In this document: piece by piece, positions 1 through 7,317 of the stretch
Position numbering within the stretch: position 1 is the stretch's first letter
Layout of the letters: each line of letters starts with the position of its first letter
Source of the DNA: Pseudomonadota bacterium
Lineage (GTDB): Bacteria; Pseudomonadota; Alphaproteobacteria; Micavibrionales; Micavibrionaceae
DNA length: 64,000 bases
NCBI GenBank assembly: GCA_029558635.1
Contig: JAKQEE010000416.1
Coordinates: 1-64,000, forward strand
Reading direction: 5' to 3'
Position numbers and translations under genes: made by a program
The notes under the pieces: model-generated
The model's input: the letters and a program-made list of their open reading frames with translations, nothing else
Told to the model about the DNA's origin: nothing
Database searches by the model: none

Positions 1-30
1 GCGGGCGTTCCACCCATATGCACGAGACAT
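1..30 (-). CDS. Phage tail tube protein, first codons only
   Basis: Only the first ten codons (MSRAYGWNAR) are in the window; the gene runs off the left edge. The ATG at 30 is preceded by a good ribosome binding site (AAAGGAG) in the 12-base gap after the upstream tail gene. Its place after the Z- and U-position genes is that of lambda gene V, and a start of the form xRAYGxNA is common in siphophage major tail tube proteins of alphaproteobacteria. The identity is inferred from position and this short start only. Confidence 0.45.
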   Translation of the reverse strand, partial: MSRAYGWNAR

Positions 31-42
31 GGTGTTTCTCCT

Positions 43-477
43 TTAGTTGAGCGGGTTAGAGGTTGAGTATTCAAGGATGACGGGGACGACCGCCGCTTTG
101 ATGGTCGGCGCACCCTCGACGGTTTCGGACAGAAAATCCGGTGTTTCGATATGCAGATAATCGACAAGGCCGCCGAGACTGGTCTGACCGTCCAGCGCCT
201 GCGCCACTGTTTCCAGCAAGGTATCCAATGCCGTATCGCGCTGCACCGGATCACCGTGTTGCACCAGCGCCTCAATTTCAGCACGGTGCTGGTAATGGTA
301 ACGCGTAGGTGACAAGGTTACCTCTGGCTCCCCTGGGTCACCGTCACGCAGGATAACCAGCCCATCAGCAGGAACCTTCGTTGGCAAAGGCTCGTTTCGG
401 AGGACGGAAAGCCCTGTAATGTTGTCTTTCAGGCATAAAAAAAGACCCGCAAGGGCCTGTTCTCGTTTTGATGTCAT
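43..477 (-). CDS. Tail terminator-like protein (lambda gpU position)
   Basis: A 144-residue prophage structural protein between the Z-position gene and the tail tube start, which is the place of the lambda tail terminator gpU. The gpU role is to stop tail tube polymerisation and join tail to head. The central part (about residues 37-58, VPADGLVILRDGDPGEPEVT) is typical of an alphaproteobacterial prophage family found at this place. There is no enzyme signature. The gene starts 7 bases after the stop of the upstream gene and is late-operon cargo. A hairpin followed by seven T lies in its first codons (see 437-457). Function rests on gene order. Confidence 0.6.
   Translation of the reverse strand: MTSKREQALAGLFLCLKDNITGLSVLRNEPLPTKVPADGLVILRDGDPGEPEVTLSPTRYHYQHRAEIEALVQHGDPVQRDTALDTLLETVAQALDGQTSLGGLVDYLHIETPDFLSETVEGAPTIKAAVVPVILEYSTSNPLN
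437..457 (-). terminator. Terminator-like hairpin inside the 5' end of the gpU-like gene
   Basis: On the minus strand GGCCC, a four-base TTGC loop and GGGTC (one G-U pair) are followed by seven T. The stem is short but the T run is long. It sits inside codons 7-14 of the reading frame, so a real terminator here would cut the late transcript unless translation or an antiterminator overrides it. Confidence 0.35.
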
Positions 478-484
478 GATGTCC

Positions 485-1138
485 TCAATCCGGCCAATTT
501 TTCAAAATCAACTGCGGCAGGCGGTCAAACCAGCGCCGCGCCTCCGCATCAAAGGTGATGAGCCTTTTCATCTGTACTTGCGGTACGAGCCAGAACATCA
601 CCACCGTGGTAAGGCCTTGCCCCTTGCTGACAGCACGGTCGCTGGCCTTTCGGAAACCGCGTAGCTGACCAGTTTTCCGGCTATAGGACGCGCGAGCATT
701 GTCAACCACCAGCAAGGACGGCTTGCCGCTGCGATAAACGAACCGTAGCCTTCCCAAAGAATGTTCGGGAAAGTTCGATGGATTGATCCGTTTGCCGCCC
801 ACGCCACGCTTCGGCGCGTTCGGCGTCGGGATCGCCAGCCACCATCCGTCTTTTGAGCGAATGACCGCTGCGTTCTCGAAGCCTTCCATGATACGGCTGG
901 TCTTGGTATAGACCATGCCCGCCGCACGGATGGAATTTTGTCCGCGTGGATACAGATCGCCGCGCCAGGTATTGGCCATACGCTGACCGAGGCCTGCGCT
1001 TGTAACCTGACGGCGCATGGACAATTTCAAACCATCCATTGCCTCTCGCACGCCCAGCGTGACGGCACGCTCTGCTGTAGCGAATTCGGCCTTCATGTAT
1101 TCCTGTAGCTTTCCCTCAAAGGCAGCTTTAAGACGCAT
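485..1138 (-). CDS. Minor tail / head-tail protein, DUF6441-like (lambda gpZ position)
   Basis: About 217 residues, in the position of lambda Z and HK97 gp10, whose products complete the tail end that meets the connector. The sequence resembles the DUF6441 family of alphaproteobacterial prophages; no catalytic motif is seen. The open frame extends to a TTG at 1147, but the ATG at 1138 has a better-spaced GAGG upstream. It overlaps the end of the FII-like gene by 11 bases, which suggests translational coupling. The family name is from memory; the role is inferred from order. Confidence 0.6.
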   Translation of the reverse strand: MRLKAAFEGKLQEYMKAEFATAERAVTLGVREAMDGLKLSMRRQVTSAGLGQRMANTWRGDLYPRGQNSIRAAGMVYTKTSRIMEGFENAAVIRSKDGWWLAIPTPNAPKRGVGGKRINPSNFPEHSLGRLRFVYRSGKPSLLVVDNARASYSRKTGQLRGFRKASDRAVSKGQGLTTVVMFWLVPQVQMKRLITFDAEARRWFDRLPQLILKNWPD

Positions 1139-1442
1139 AGGCCTCAATCCTCAGTACAAGCCCGTGTTGATCACGCACAGGTTCACCCTGCGCCACATAG
1201 GTTTTGCCATCGATGATGATTTGATAGATTACCTTGGCAGGGTCGATTTCCGACAAGCGCAGCTCAAACAGGTCTGTGCCTGTATGCACGCGCGTATCCA
1301 TGACATCAACAACCCTGTCAGGGAAACGGTGAATGACCGTTGCATCGGCCTCGGTATTGTCCCGAAAGACGAGATGCGCTGCCCGCCCGAATTTGGCGAA
1401 CAGCGCATCTACCGCTTTGGAAGCTGAGGCTTGGAAGCTCAT
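1128..1442 (-). CDS. Head-tail joining protein (lambda gpFII position)
   Basis: A 104-residue protein with the compact beta-rich composition of phage head completion or head-tail adaptor proteins (IYQIIIDGKTYVAQGEPV). It lies two genes after the major capsid gene, where lambda places FII, which fills the portal exit and takes the tail. It overlaps its upstream neighbour by 4 bases and its downstream neighbour by 11, as expected for a tightly packed structural operon. No enzymatic motif is visible. Confidence 0.6.
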   Translation of the reverse strand: MSFQASASKAVDALFAKFGRAAHLVFRDNTEADATVIHRFPDRVVDVMDTRVHTGTDLFELRLSEIDPAKVIYQIIIDGKTYVAQGEPVRDQHGLVLRIEAYAS

Positions 1443-1804
1443 TCTTCCTTACCATCTTTCTGGAAGATTTCCCATGCCTGGTCACGCTGCTGGGCGGTGA
1501 TATTCGCGCCCAGCAAGGCTTCGATGGCCTCCACGTTCGGCTTGCCGTTCTTGCCGTAATCCTTGGTAGGATCAAGGCCGGAAATCGCCTCGACAATATC
1601 TTCAATCGTCGGGACGGGTTTACCGCCCGCAGGCGTGGTGGCCGTTTTTGCCGGAGTGGATGCAGACGCAGCCTTTTCCTGTCCTGACGTTGCGAAACCG
1701 CGTGCGATAAGGCGTTCGGCCTCATCGTCCGCAATGTCCAGCACTGCGCCAGGCGCATGGTCTTTGCCGTTAACGTGCAGAGTGATGATCGCTTTGATTT
1801 TCAT
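1439..1804 (-). CDS. Phage head gene in the lambda FI position
   Basis: About 121 residues. The first 40 form a small beta-type unit (MKIKAIITLHVNGKDHAPG) seen in many phage proteins encoded next to the capsid gene. An Ala/Thr/Pro-rich linker follows, and then a short helical C-terminal segment (VEAIEALLGANITAQQRDQAWEIF) of the kind found in HeH/LEM-like ends. I chose the ATG at 1804 because AGGAGGG is 6 bases before it; an ATG at 1810 would abut that site. The place fits lambda FI, a packaging stimulator, but homology to FI is not shown. Confidence 0.55.
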   Translation of the reverse strand: MKIKAIITLHVNGKDHAPGAVLDIADDEAERLIARGFATSGQEKAASASTPAKTATTPAGGKPVPTIEDIVEAISGLDPTKDYGKNGKPNVEAIEALLGANITAQQRDQAWEIFQKDGKEE

Positions 1805-1816
1805 GGCCATCCCTCC

Positions 1817-2857
1817 TTAGCGTACCGTTGCACAGAACGAAGCGTTCGGGCGGTAAGGAACGATAAGCGGTGCGGATTGCAACAGCAGCCAGCGCACGGC
1901 AGGGTCTTCCTCCAGCCACGATTTCGAGAAGAAGCGCTGCGCACGGTATCCAGCCTTTTCGTCCTGGATAGCGCCATAGCAACGTGTGCCTTCCAATTGA
2001 GTCGGGCTGCCGATCAGCACGGTGTAATCCGGCAGGAGTTTCTGGACAGCATCGTTGTCGTCAACGTAGCGGTCGTTATAGACCCAGAAATCCAGATCGC
2101 CGATAGTGCCGACATAGCGTGCCAGATCGTTGCCCTGGCCAAAAGCAATCGGTCCCAGCGCCAGATCTGCCGCATCACGCAGGCGGCGGATATCCAGCAG
2201 CTTTTCCACCTTGGGATCGGCTTTGAACACGCGCCATGCCAGCGCATCCATGATCACGGTGCGGCCCACCGCGCCGGATTTTTCTTGAATGCGGGCAACC
2301 CAATCTTCGAGGTTGTCCAGCGCATTCACGCCCGTTTCGCCCCAGCGACTGCCGCCCGCCAGCCCCACCGTCAGGGACGGATCGCGCTGGAAGTCCACGA
2401 CCACGGTCGGATACTCGTCGCCCGTGACAGTGATGCGCCCCGTGCGCAGAGCTTCTGATGCCATGACTTCCTCGCGGCGCGTCAGGTTTTCCAGCTGCTT
2501 GGACAGGGTGCGGTTGATATTGGCTTCCAGACGTTGCTGCGGGGACAGCGTGCCGCCGATTTTCTCGCCAATCGAACGCTTGAACGGGCGATTGGGGTCA
2601 AAGCGGCGCTTGTCCTTGGCATAGGCAGGCTTGAAGCTCTTGGTGGTAAAACCTTCGTCATCCACGACCTTACCGGCAACCAGCGGCGAAACGAACGGTG
2701 TCAGCTTCGGCTTTGATTTGTCGATGTCGAAGTGGATTTCTTCGGAATCCTCTGTTTGTTCCTGACCGAAGAATACGTCGAGCAGGAAGGAGCTGGGACG
2801 CTCCAGCTTTTCCACGACCTTGGTCAGAACGTGGGTATTGAAAATGTCGATAGACAT
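1817..2857 (-). CDS. Major capsid protein (lambda gpE family)
   Basis: A 346-residue protein of the lambda gpE family, which forms the icosahedral shell. The N-terminus (MSIDIFNTHVLTKVVEKLER), the length and the position immediately after a gpD-like decoration gene fit the family well. A strong AAAGGAG site precedes the ATG. It is flanked by the D-like gene 27 bases upstream and the FI-position gene 12 bases downstream. No truncation is visible. Confidence 0.9.
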   Translation of the reverse strand: MSIDIFNTHVLTKVVEKLERPSSFLLDVFFGQEQTEDSEEIHFDIDKSKPKLTPFVSPLVAGKVVDDEGFTTKSFKPAYAKDKRRFDPNRPFKRSIGEKIGGTLSPQQRLEANINRTLSKQLENLTRREEVMASEALRTGRITVTGDEYPTVVVDFQRDPSLTVGLAGGSRWGETGVNALDNLEDWVARIQEKSGAVGRTVIMDALAWRVFKADPKVEKLLDIRRLRDAADLALGPIAFGQGNDLARYVGTIGDLDFWVYNDRYVDDNDAVQKLLPDYTVLIGSPTQLEGTRCYGAIQDEKAGYRAQRFFSKSWLEEDPAVRWLLLQSAPLIVPYRPNASFCATVR

Positions 2858-2884
2858 GGGCTTTCTCCTTTTTGAAAGATCGGT

Positions 2885-3259
2885 TTATTTCTGGTTGCGG
2901 CGCAGATAGACGTTCTTGGCCCGCAGCGCGATGCGCACGCTGTCGAGCGTGTGACCAGCGCCCAGGACGAGAGCGTTTTCGTTGAATTCGCCGCTGAAAT
3001 AGACGACGGCTTGAACATCATTGTCGGCGGCGTTGGCGCGTTCAGCCAAAATGGCATCCGGCGTCTGAGAGCCATCCGCGCTTGCCGATGCACTGAGTTT
3101 GAATTTGCCGTTGGCGGTGATGCGGCCAAGCACTGCACCCTTTGCCAGATCAGCGCCTACGGCAATCGTCACCACACGCTCAACGCGTGGGTATTCGCCT
3201 GCCAGCAGATTGTCAGGGGTGTATTCCCCCTGATCCTTAAAACCTTCAGCTTTTGTCAT
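2885..3259 (-). CDS. Head decoration protein (lambda gpD family)
   Basis: A 124-residue protein of the gpD decoration family, whose trimers bind the outside of the expanded capsid and stabilise it. The segment VTIAVGADLAKGAVLGRITANGKFKL (described here by its key parts VTIAVGADL and GAVLGRIT) is the family hallmark. It lies between the protease/scaffold gene and the capsid gene exactly as in lambda. AAGGAGAAAACC precedes the ATG. Confidence 0.85.
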   Translation of the reverse strand: MTKAEGFKDQGEYTPDNLLAGEYPRVERVVTIAVGADLAKGAVLGRITANGKFKLSASASADGSQTPDAILAERANAADNDVQAVVYFSGEFNENALVLGAGHTLDSVRIALRAKNVYLRRNQK

Positions 3260-3283
3260 GGTTTTCTCCTTGTGTTACGGGGG

Positions 3284-3619
3284 TTAAACGGCGGCGGCGA
3301 TACGGCTGGCAACCGCATCGACATCGTTGGCGGCATCGTCGCTGGCAGGCGTGATGGCGGGATTGGGCATGGAAGACATGACCTTTTCAAAAGAGGTCGT
3401 TGCCTTCGGTTCTTCGACAGGGGCGCAGGCCAGAAGTTGTCGAGCTTCCATGGCATGAATATCGGTATTCAGCGCCATTTCCTTTGCGAGCTTTTCACGG
3501 CCTTTAGCTTCTTCACTGCAAAGAATGTCGTTCAGACGTTTCTTTTCAGCAGATGCACCCTCACGCGTGAGGGTGGCAACCAGGTCGGGGTGGTCTTTTT
3601 TCAAGGTTTCGATATCCAT
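3284..3619 (-). CDS. Nested scaffold protein, lambda Nu3-like internal start
   Basis: Within the protease frame an ATG at 3619 (MDIETLKKDHPDLV) follows CAGGAG with about 9 bases of spacing. The product would be 111 residues, charged and helical, matching the way lambda makes its scaffold Nu3 from an in-frame start inside gene C. It would guide capsid assembly and then be degraded by the protease. Independent initiation is inferred from the ribosome binding site and the family precedent. Confidence 0.5.
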   Translation of the reverse strand: MDIETLKKDHPDLVATLTREGASAEKKRLNDILCSEEAKGREKLAKEMALNTDIHAMEARQLLACAPVEEPKATTSFEKVMSSMPNPAITPASDDAANDVDAVASRIAAAV

Positions 3620-4492
3620 CGGCTTTTTCTCCTGTGTTGATGGGGGTTGGTTTTGGGCATTAAAAAAGCCCTCTGTGCGAGGGCTTTTCTGTGGGGAAGA
3701 AAGTTCGGCTATCAGTCCTTCAAGGCTGCCGACCCTGTCGGCCAGACCGGCGCTGACAGCCTTTGCGCCGATCATTACATCGCCACCGCCATAATGGTTC
3801 TGCACGTTTTCGGCGGACACATTGCGGTTGCGAGCGATGGTTTCGATAAAGACGTCCGCCATGCTGTCGATGCGGGTTTGCAAACGGCTGCGGCCATCAT
3901 CCGTGGTGGGATCAAGGCGTTTGTGCGGACTTTGCGAGGATACGATCTCCACGGCTTCCGCCGATTTTCCCGATTTCCCTTGATACATGCCGACCACGCC
4001 GATTGAACCCAGCGCTGAGGTTTCGGACACCACAATCTCGTCAGCGGCGGAAGCGATCCAGTACGCACCGGACGCGGCATCGCCGGAGGCATATGCCACC
4101 ACCGGCTTTTTGCCCCGCGCGGCAAAGACCATGTTGGACAATTCCGACACGCCGTTCACTTCACCGCCTGGGGAGTCGATATCAAGAATGATGCCCTTAA
4201 TTTGCGGGCTTTCCAGCGCAGTGGTGAAATCGCGGGCGATCAGCTCATAGCTGGATGCGCCGCTGATCATCGTGAACAGGTTGGCATAGCGGAACAGCGG
4301 CCCTGTGACTGGAATGACTGCCACACCGTCGCGTTCCATCACGCTGTAGGTGTTTTGTAGATTGCGGCCAAGTTTGGCGGCCACCGCCTGCGGACTTTCG
4401 TTTTCCCGCGCGGCGATTTCCAAAATCGTATGCAGCGCTGTTTCCGTGATTGCCCACGGCTCACCGGCGATGCGGTTCCAAATCCTCATCAT
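3284..4492 (-). CDS. Capsid maturation protease, S49 family (lambda gpC)
   Basis: A 402-residue S49 (SppA/gpC-like) serine peptidase that degrades scaffold and trims portal during head maturation. The S49 core lies at about residues 55-270. It includes GIILDIDSPGGEVNG, the nucleophile region DAASGAYWIAS and the downstream SALGSIGVVGMYQG. The C-terminal third is charged and helical, as in a scaffold, and holds an internal start (see 3284-3619). The double ATG start follows a GGAG. A terminator-like hairpin is embedded at 3662-3688 between the two domains. Upstream a real-looking terminator (4514-4545) separates it from the kinase gene. Confidence 0.88.
   Translation of the reverse strand: MMRIWNRIAGEPWAITETALHTILEIAARENESPQAVAAKLGRNLQNTYSVMERDGVAVIPVTGPLFRYANLFTMISGASSYELIARDFTTALESPQIKGIILDIDSPGGEVNGVSELSNMVFAARGKKPVVAYASGDAASGAYWIASAADEIVVSETSALGSIGVVGMYQGKSGKSAEAVEIVSSQSPHKRLDPTTDDGRSRLQTRIDSMADVFIETIARNRNVSAENVQNHYGGGDVMIGAKAVSAGLADRVGSLEGLIAELSSPQKSPRTEGFFNAQNQPPSTQEKKPMDIETLKKDHPDLVATLTREGASAEKKRLNDILCSEEAKGREKLAKEMALNTDIHAMEARQLLACAPVEEPKATTSFEKVMSSMPNPAITPASDDAANDVDAVASRIAAAV
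3662..3688 (-). terminator. Terminator-like hairpin inside the protease gene
   Basis: AAAAGCCCTC at 3664-3673 pairs perfectly with GAGGGCTTTT at 3679-3688 around a five-base loop. On the minus strand six T end the structure. It has every mark of an intrinsic terminator but lies in frame between the S49 domain and the nested scaffold start. It may be read through by translating ribosomes or tune the protease-to-scaffold ratio. Confidence 0.45.
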
Positions 4493-4513
4493 TTTTCTCC
4501 TGGATATTGAAAA

Positions 4514-4545
4514 TTAAAAAAACCTGCAAAAATTTCTGCAGGTTT
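4514..4545 (-). terminator. Intrinsic terminator after the kinase gene
   Basis: AAACCTGCA at 4520-4528 pairs with TGCAGGTTT at 4537-4545 with an eight-base loop. On the minus strand a run of seven T follows (4514-4520). It lies between the stop of the AT-rich kinase gene and the start of the protease gene, so it would end transcripts coming from the portal and kinase genes unless antiterminated. Confidence 0.65.
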
Positions 4546-4575
4546 ATGCGGCGTTAAATCAATTTTTTATAATCA

Positions 4576-5511
4576 TTACTCCTCCGCAAAGCTTAGCAGT
4601 ATAGTTCGCACACGATCACGGCGTGCATAATGTACGTTGTAATCTGTAGCCTTTATTAAACGGTGCCAAGCCAGCGTATGAATTATTGGATAGAGATCCT
4701 TGATGGATTCTTTAATTACATTAGGGGCTTTATGATTAAATTCAAAAACACACTCTTCTAAAAAAGAGTACTCTGGACTGTCATCGCTTAACCGATAAAC
4801 ATATTTTGCTGAATTGATGCAGTAGTATCGTGAAAGCAAGGGATTGCCTATATAGGCCTCTCCCCAATCAATGACAGATAAACTTCTCGATTTGTGATCT
4901 ATAACTATGTTGTTATTTTGAAAATCTGCATGGTTGAGCGTATCTTGGATATTTAATTCATCTATTTTGGCACATAAAGACTCAAGCTTATCATTTTTAT
5001 TCTCCAATCTATTCTTCTCAACATTTGTTAATTCAAGAAAATTCATAAAATCTTGATCATTCAGTACCCCTTTATACAAATCAGGAAATTTGTTTAAACG
5101 CCAATCGGGTAGGCCCGCTGCAAGAAACAAATCTAAAAAAGAGGATGTCGCATTTTGAATATCTTGATAGCATAAAATCCCTCTTTTAAGTGTCTCCTTA
5201 TCAAGAGTACCTTTGAAAAAAGATCGCAGCGTTTCATCACCACACCCTACTGTAGCAAAACATTTTAAGTCTTCACTTTTTGCAATCATAACAGGAATAG
5301 TTTTGATACCACATTCTTGTGATAACAATTCAAGAGTTGCCGCTTCAATAAACAGATCTTCAGGAGTTTGCTTTAGATAATAAGGTATTGTTTCTGATTC
5401 TATTTTTAGTACGAGTGAATATGGTGTTTTAACAACTTCAGAAATAGATTTAATGTTAATATCAATATGCGATTTAAACCATGATATTAAAACATCATTT
5501 TCTAACTTCAT
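4576..5511 (-). CDS. Aminoglycoside phosphotransferase-like kinase inserted in the head module
   Basis: A 311-residue protein-kinase-fold enzyme of the APH/choline kinase type. The catalytic loop HADFQNNN (194-201) gives H194, D196 and N201, and IDWGEA supplies the metal-binding D215. K47 and E56 are candidates for the ATP-site Lys-Glu pair. The site looks complete, so it is probably active; the substrate is unknown. The gene is plainly richer in A and T than the flanking structural genes. Its ATG overlaps the portal stop as ATGA, and its own terminator follows. Lambda has no gene here, so it is a cargo (moron) gene. Drug resistance, small-molecule modification and phage defence are all possible. 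Confidence 0.75.
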   Translation of the reverse strand: MKLENDVLISWFKSHIDINIKSISEVVKTPYSLVLKIESETIPYYLKQTPEDLFIEAATLELLSQECGIKTIPVMIAKSEDLKCFATVGCGDETLRSFFKGTLDKETLKRGILCYQDIQNATSSFLDLFLAAGLPDWRLNKFPDLYKGVLNDQDFMNFLELTNVEKNRLENKNDKLESLCAKIDELNIQDTLNHADFQNNNIVIDHKSRSLSVIDWGEAYIGNPLLSRYYCINSAKYVYRLSDDSPEYSFLEECVFEFNHKAPNVIKESIKDLYPIIHTLAWHRLIKATDYNVHYARRDRVRTILLSFAEE

Positions 5512-7058
5512 TGTTCTGTATCCTTACCATCAGAATCCAAGTCGCTCACTGTATTAAGTATACTATTAACATCGTTAATGGAAAGCCCCAGCTCCATGAT
5601 CTTGGCTTTCTCACGCGCGAGCTGTTCGAGAACTTCTTCCCAATCCAGACCTTGGCTGGCACATTCATCTTCCAGCGTGGATAAGCCGATCTGCATGCGA
5701 AGCTGCGCGGCTTTGGCTTCCTTGACCGGATCAACCCAACCACGGCCAGGGCCGATCCATTTACAACGCGTCCATGCCGCGCGGCGCTCATAAAAATCAG
5801 GGGCATCCACGATACCCCGATTGATGGCTTCTTCCAGCCATAGCTCGTACACGGGCCTGGCCCAATAGGTCGCCATCCATTGGCGGCGAGCGTTGAAATA
5901 CCGCCACGCCTCCAGTAATGCCGCGCGGGCGCTTGAATAGTTTGTTTTGCTGAAATCCTTCATCAACAATTCGAACGGAATATTCAAGCCAGCGCCGATG
6001 TGGCGCAGGACGTTCTCGACAAACTGGCCGTAACCGCTGTTCGGGCGGCTTGGCGTGAACGGTGCGACCTTGTCGCCTGGGAACACAGGGATGATGGAAC
6101 CGCCCTGCAGGCGAATATCCCATTCATTCCGCGCAGCCAGATAATCGTCCACCGACCCGCCGAACATCTCGCCGATGGCCTCACCATCCAGCGGGGTTTC
6201 GATAAAGGCAGCGATCATGGCATTGACCACGGCGGCCTGCAACTCCGAACGCTCGTAATGGTCGAGCATTTTGAACATTGGCATGATGGAAGTCAGCAGC
6301 GGCTTTCCACGGTGCTGGCCCGTGCGTTCCTTGTCATGAATATGCAGGACACGTTGACGGCCAAACGCCGTCCGTGCGGGGATGCGTTCCCAATCCTGTG
6401 CATCAAGCCCAAAGCCCATATAGACATCGCCAGGGTGGTTTTTGCGGAGATGATACGCCACCGCCGCCCCGTACATATCAATCTCAATACCGGAGCGCAT
6501 GGTTTTACTATCCTGCCGCCCTGCAGGGTTGGAAAGCCGGTCGGCTTCCACCAGCTGCATGGTCGTGGCATAGCGTGTGCCGCGCTGTTCCAGCCATAAT
6601 GGCAACGCCAGCGCTTCGCCATTCACGATACTGGAACGGAACACCAGCGCCGTCATGCCCGCGAATGTCAGAGCATTGGCCGCATCGCATTCCGTGCTTT
6701 CCGCCCAAGCACGCCATTCGGTTTCAACTTGTCGCGCCCATTCATCAGCCCATTCCTTGGTTTTCCCCAAGGCACGGTAATCGGGAATGGCCGCCAGGCG
6801 CAGGCCTGTGCCGATGACGTTGTCGACCAGCGTTTGAATTGCACCAGATGCAACGCCGTGGTTGCGGGTCAGGTCGCGCGACCGTGATACCAGCGTCGGC
6901 AATTCAGACAGCAAATCGCTATCAGCCGATCCCAACAAAGGCATCCAGTTTGCAAGCTCTCGCGTGCGTAAAGATGCAGCACGGTGCGCCGTATCGCTCA
7001 CACGCATGCGGGGCGCAGCTTTGAGGGGCTGGCCAGAGGAGTCCAGTAATTGCACCAT
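5508..7058 (-). CDS. Portal protein (lambda gpB family)
   Basis: A 516-residue lambda-family portal protein that forms the dodecameric ring for DNA entry and exit. Family traits include the N-terminal block with SRDLTRNHGVASGAIQTLVD, the central block with VLHIHDKERTGQHRGKP, and FSKTNYSSARAALLEAWRYF near residue 370-390. The length is as expected. It follows the gpW gene by 9 bases and overlaps the kinase gene by four. The C-terminus beyond about residue 490 turns AT-rich near the kinase gene, which may mark the insertion junction. Confidence 0.9.
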   Translation of the reverse strand: MVQLLDSSGQPLKAAPRMRVSDTAHRAASLRTRELANWMPLLGSADSDLLSELPTLVSRSRDLTRNHGVASGAIQTLVDNVIGTGLRLAAIPDYRALGKTKEWADEWARQVETEWRAWAESTECDAANALTFAGMTALVFRSSIVNGEALALPLWLEQRGTRYATTMQLVEADRLSNPAGRQDSKTMRSGIEIDMYGAAVAYHLRKNHPGDVYMGFGLDAQDWERIPARTAFGRQRVLHIHDKERTGQHRGKPLLTSIMPMFKMLDHYERSELQAAVVNAMIAAFIETPLDGEAIGEMFGGSVDDYLAARNEWDIRLQGGSIIPVFPGDKVAPFTPSRPNSGYGQFVENVLRHIGAGLNIPFELLMKDFSKTNYSSARAALLEAWRYFNARRQWMATYWARPVYELWLEEAINRGIVDAPDFYERRAAWTRCKWIGPGRGWVDPVKEAKAAQLRMQIGLSTLEDECASQGLDWEEVLEQLAREKAKIMELGLSINDVNSILNTVSDLDSDGKDTEQ

Positions 7059-7067
7059 GATTTTGCC

Positions 7068-7298
7068 TTAGAAACTTGTCCGAATGATTCCACGGCGGGC
7101 AGTACCGCTGCGTTTTGCGATTTCCGTTTGAAGTTCGTGGATATATTTCTCCAGCGCTCCAACATTGCCTGCCGTATAGGTCGTGCTGCCATAGCCGTGC
7201 AGGCTGACCGATACTTCCTGCGTGCCGGTCAGAAGGCGATGCCGCGCTTCTTTTGCCTGCACCAGTCGGGTTTCGAGTTCTAGAATCGTTTCACTCAT
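7068..7298 (-). CDS. Head-tail connector protein (lambda gpW family)
   Basis: A 76-residue gpW-like protein, the small adaptor that binds the portal after DNA packaging. The pattern ELETRLVQAKEARHRLLTG, then a glycine-rich hairpin with YGSTTYT, then a C-terminal helix ending in a basic tail is the gpW layout. I start at the ATG at 7298, which has GGAAGGAT upstream, and not at an earlier ATG at 7331 that would run into the divergent gene. It sits directly before the portal gene, as in lambda. Confidence 0.8.
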   Translation of the reverse strand: MSETILELETRLVQAKEARHRLLTGTQEVSVSLHGYGSTTYTAGNVGALEKYIHELQTEIAKRSGTARRGIIRTSF

Positions 7299-7317
7299 GT
7301 ATAATCCTTCCAAATAG

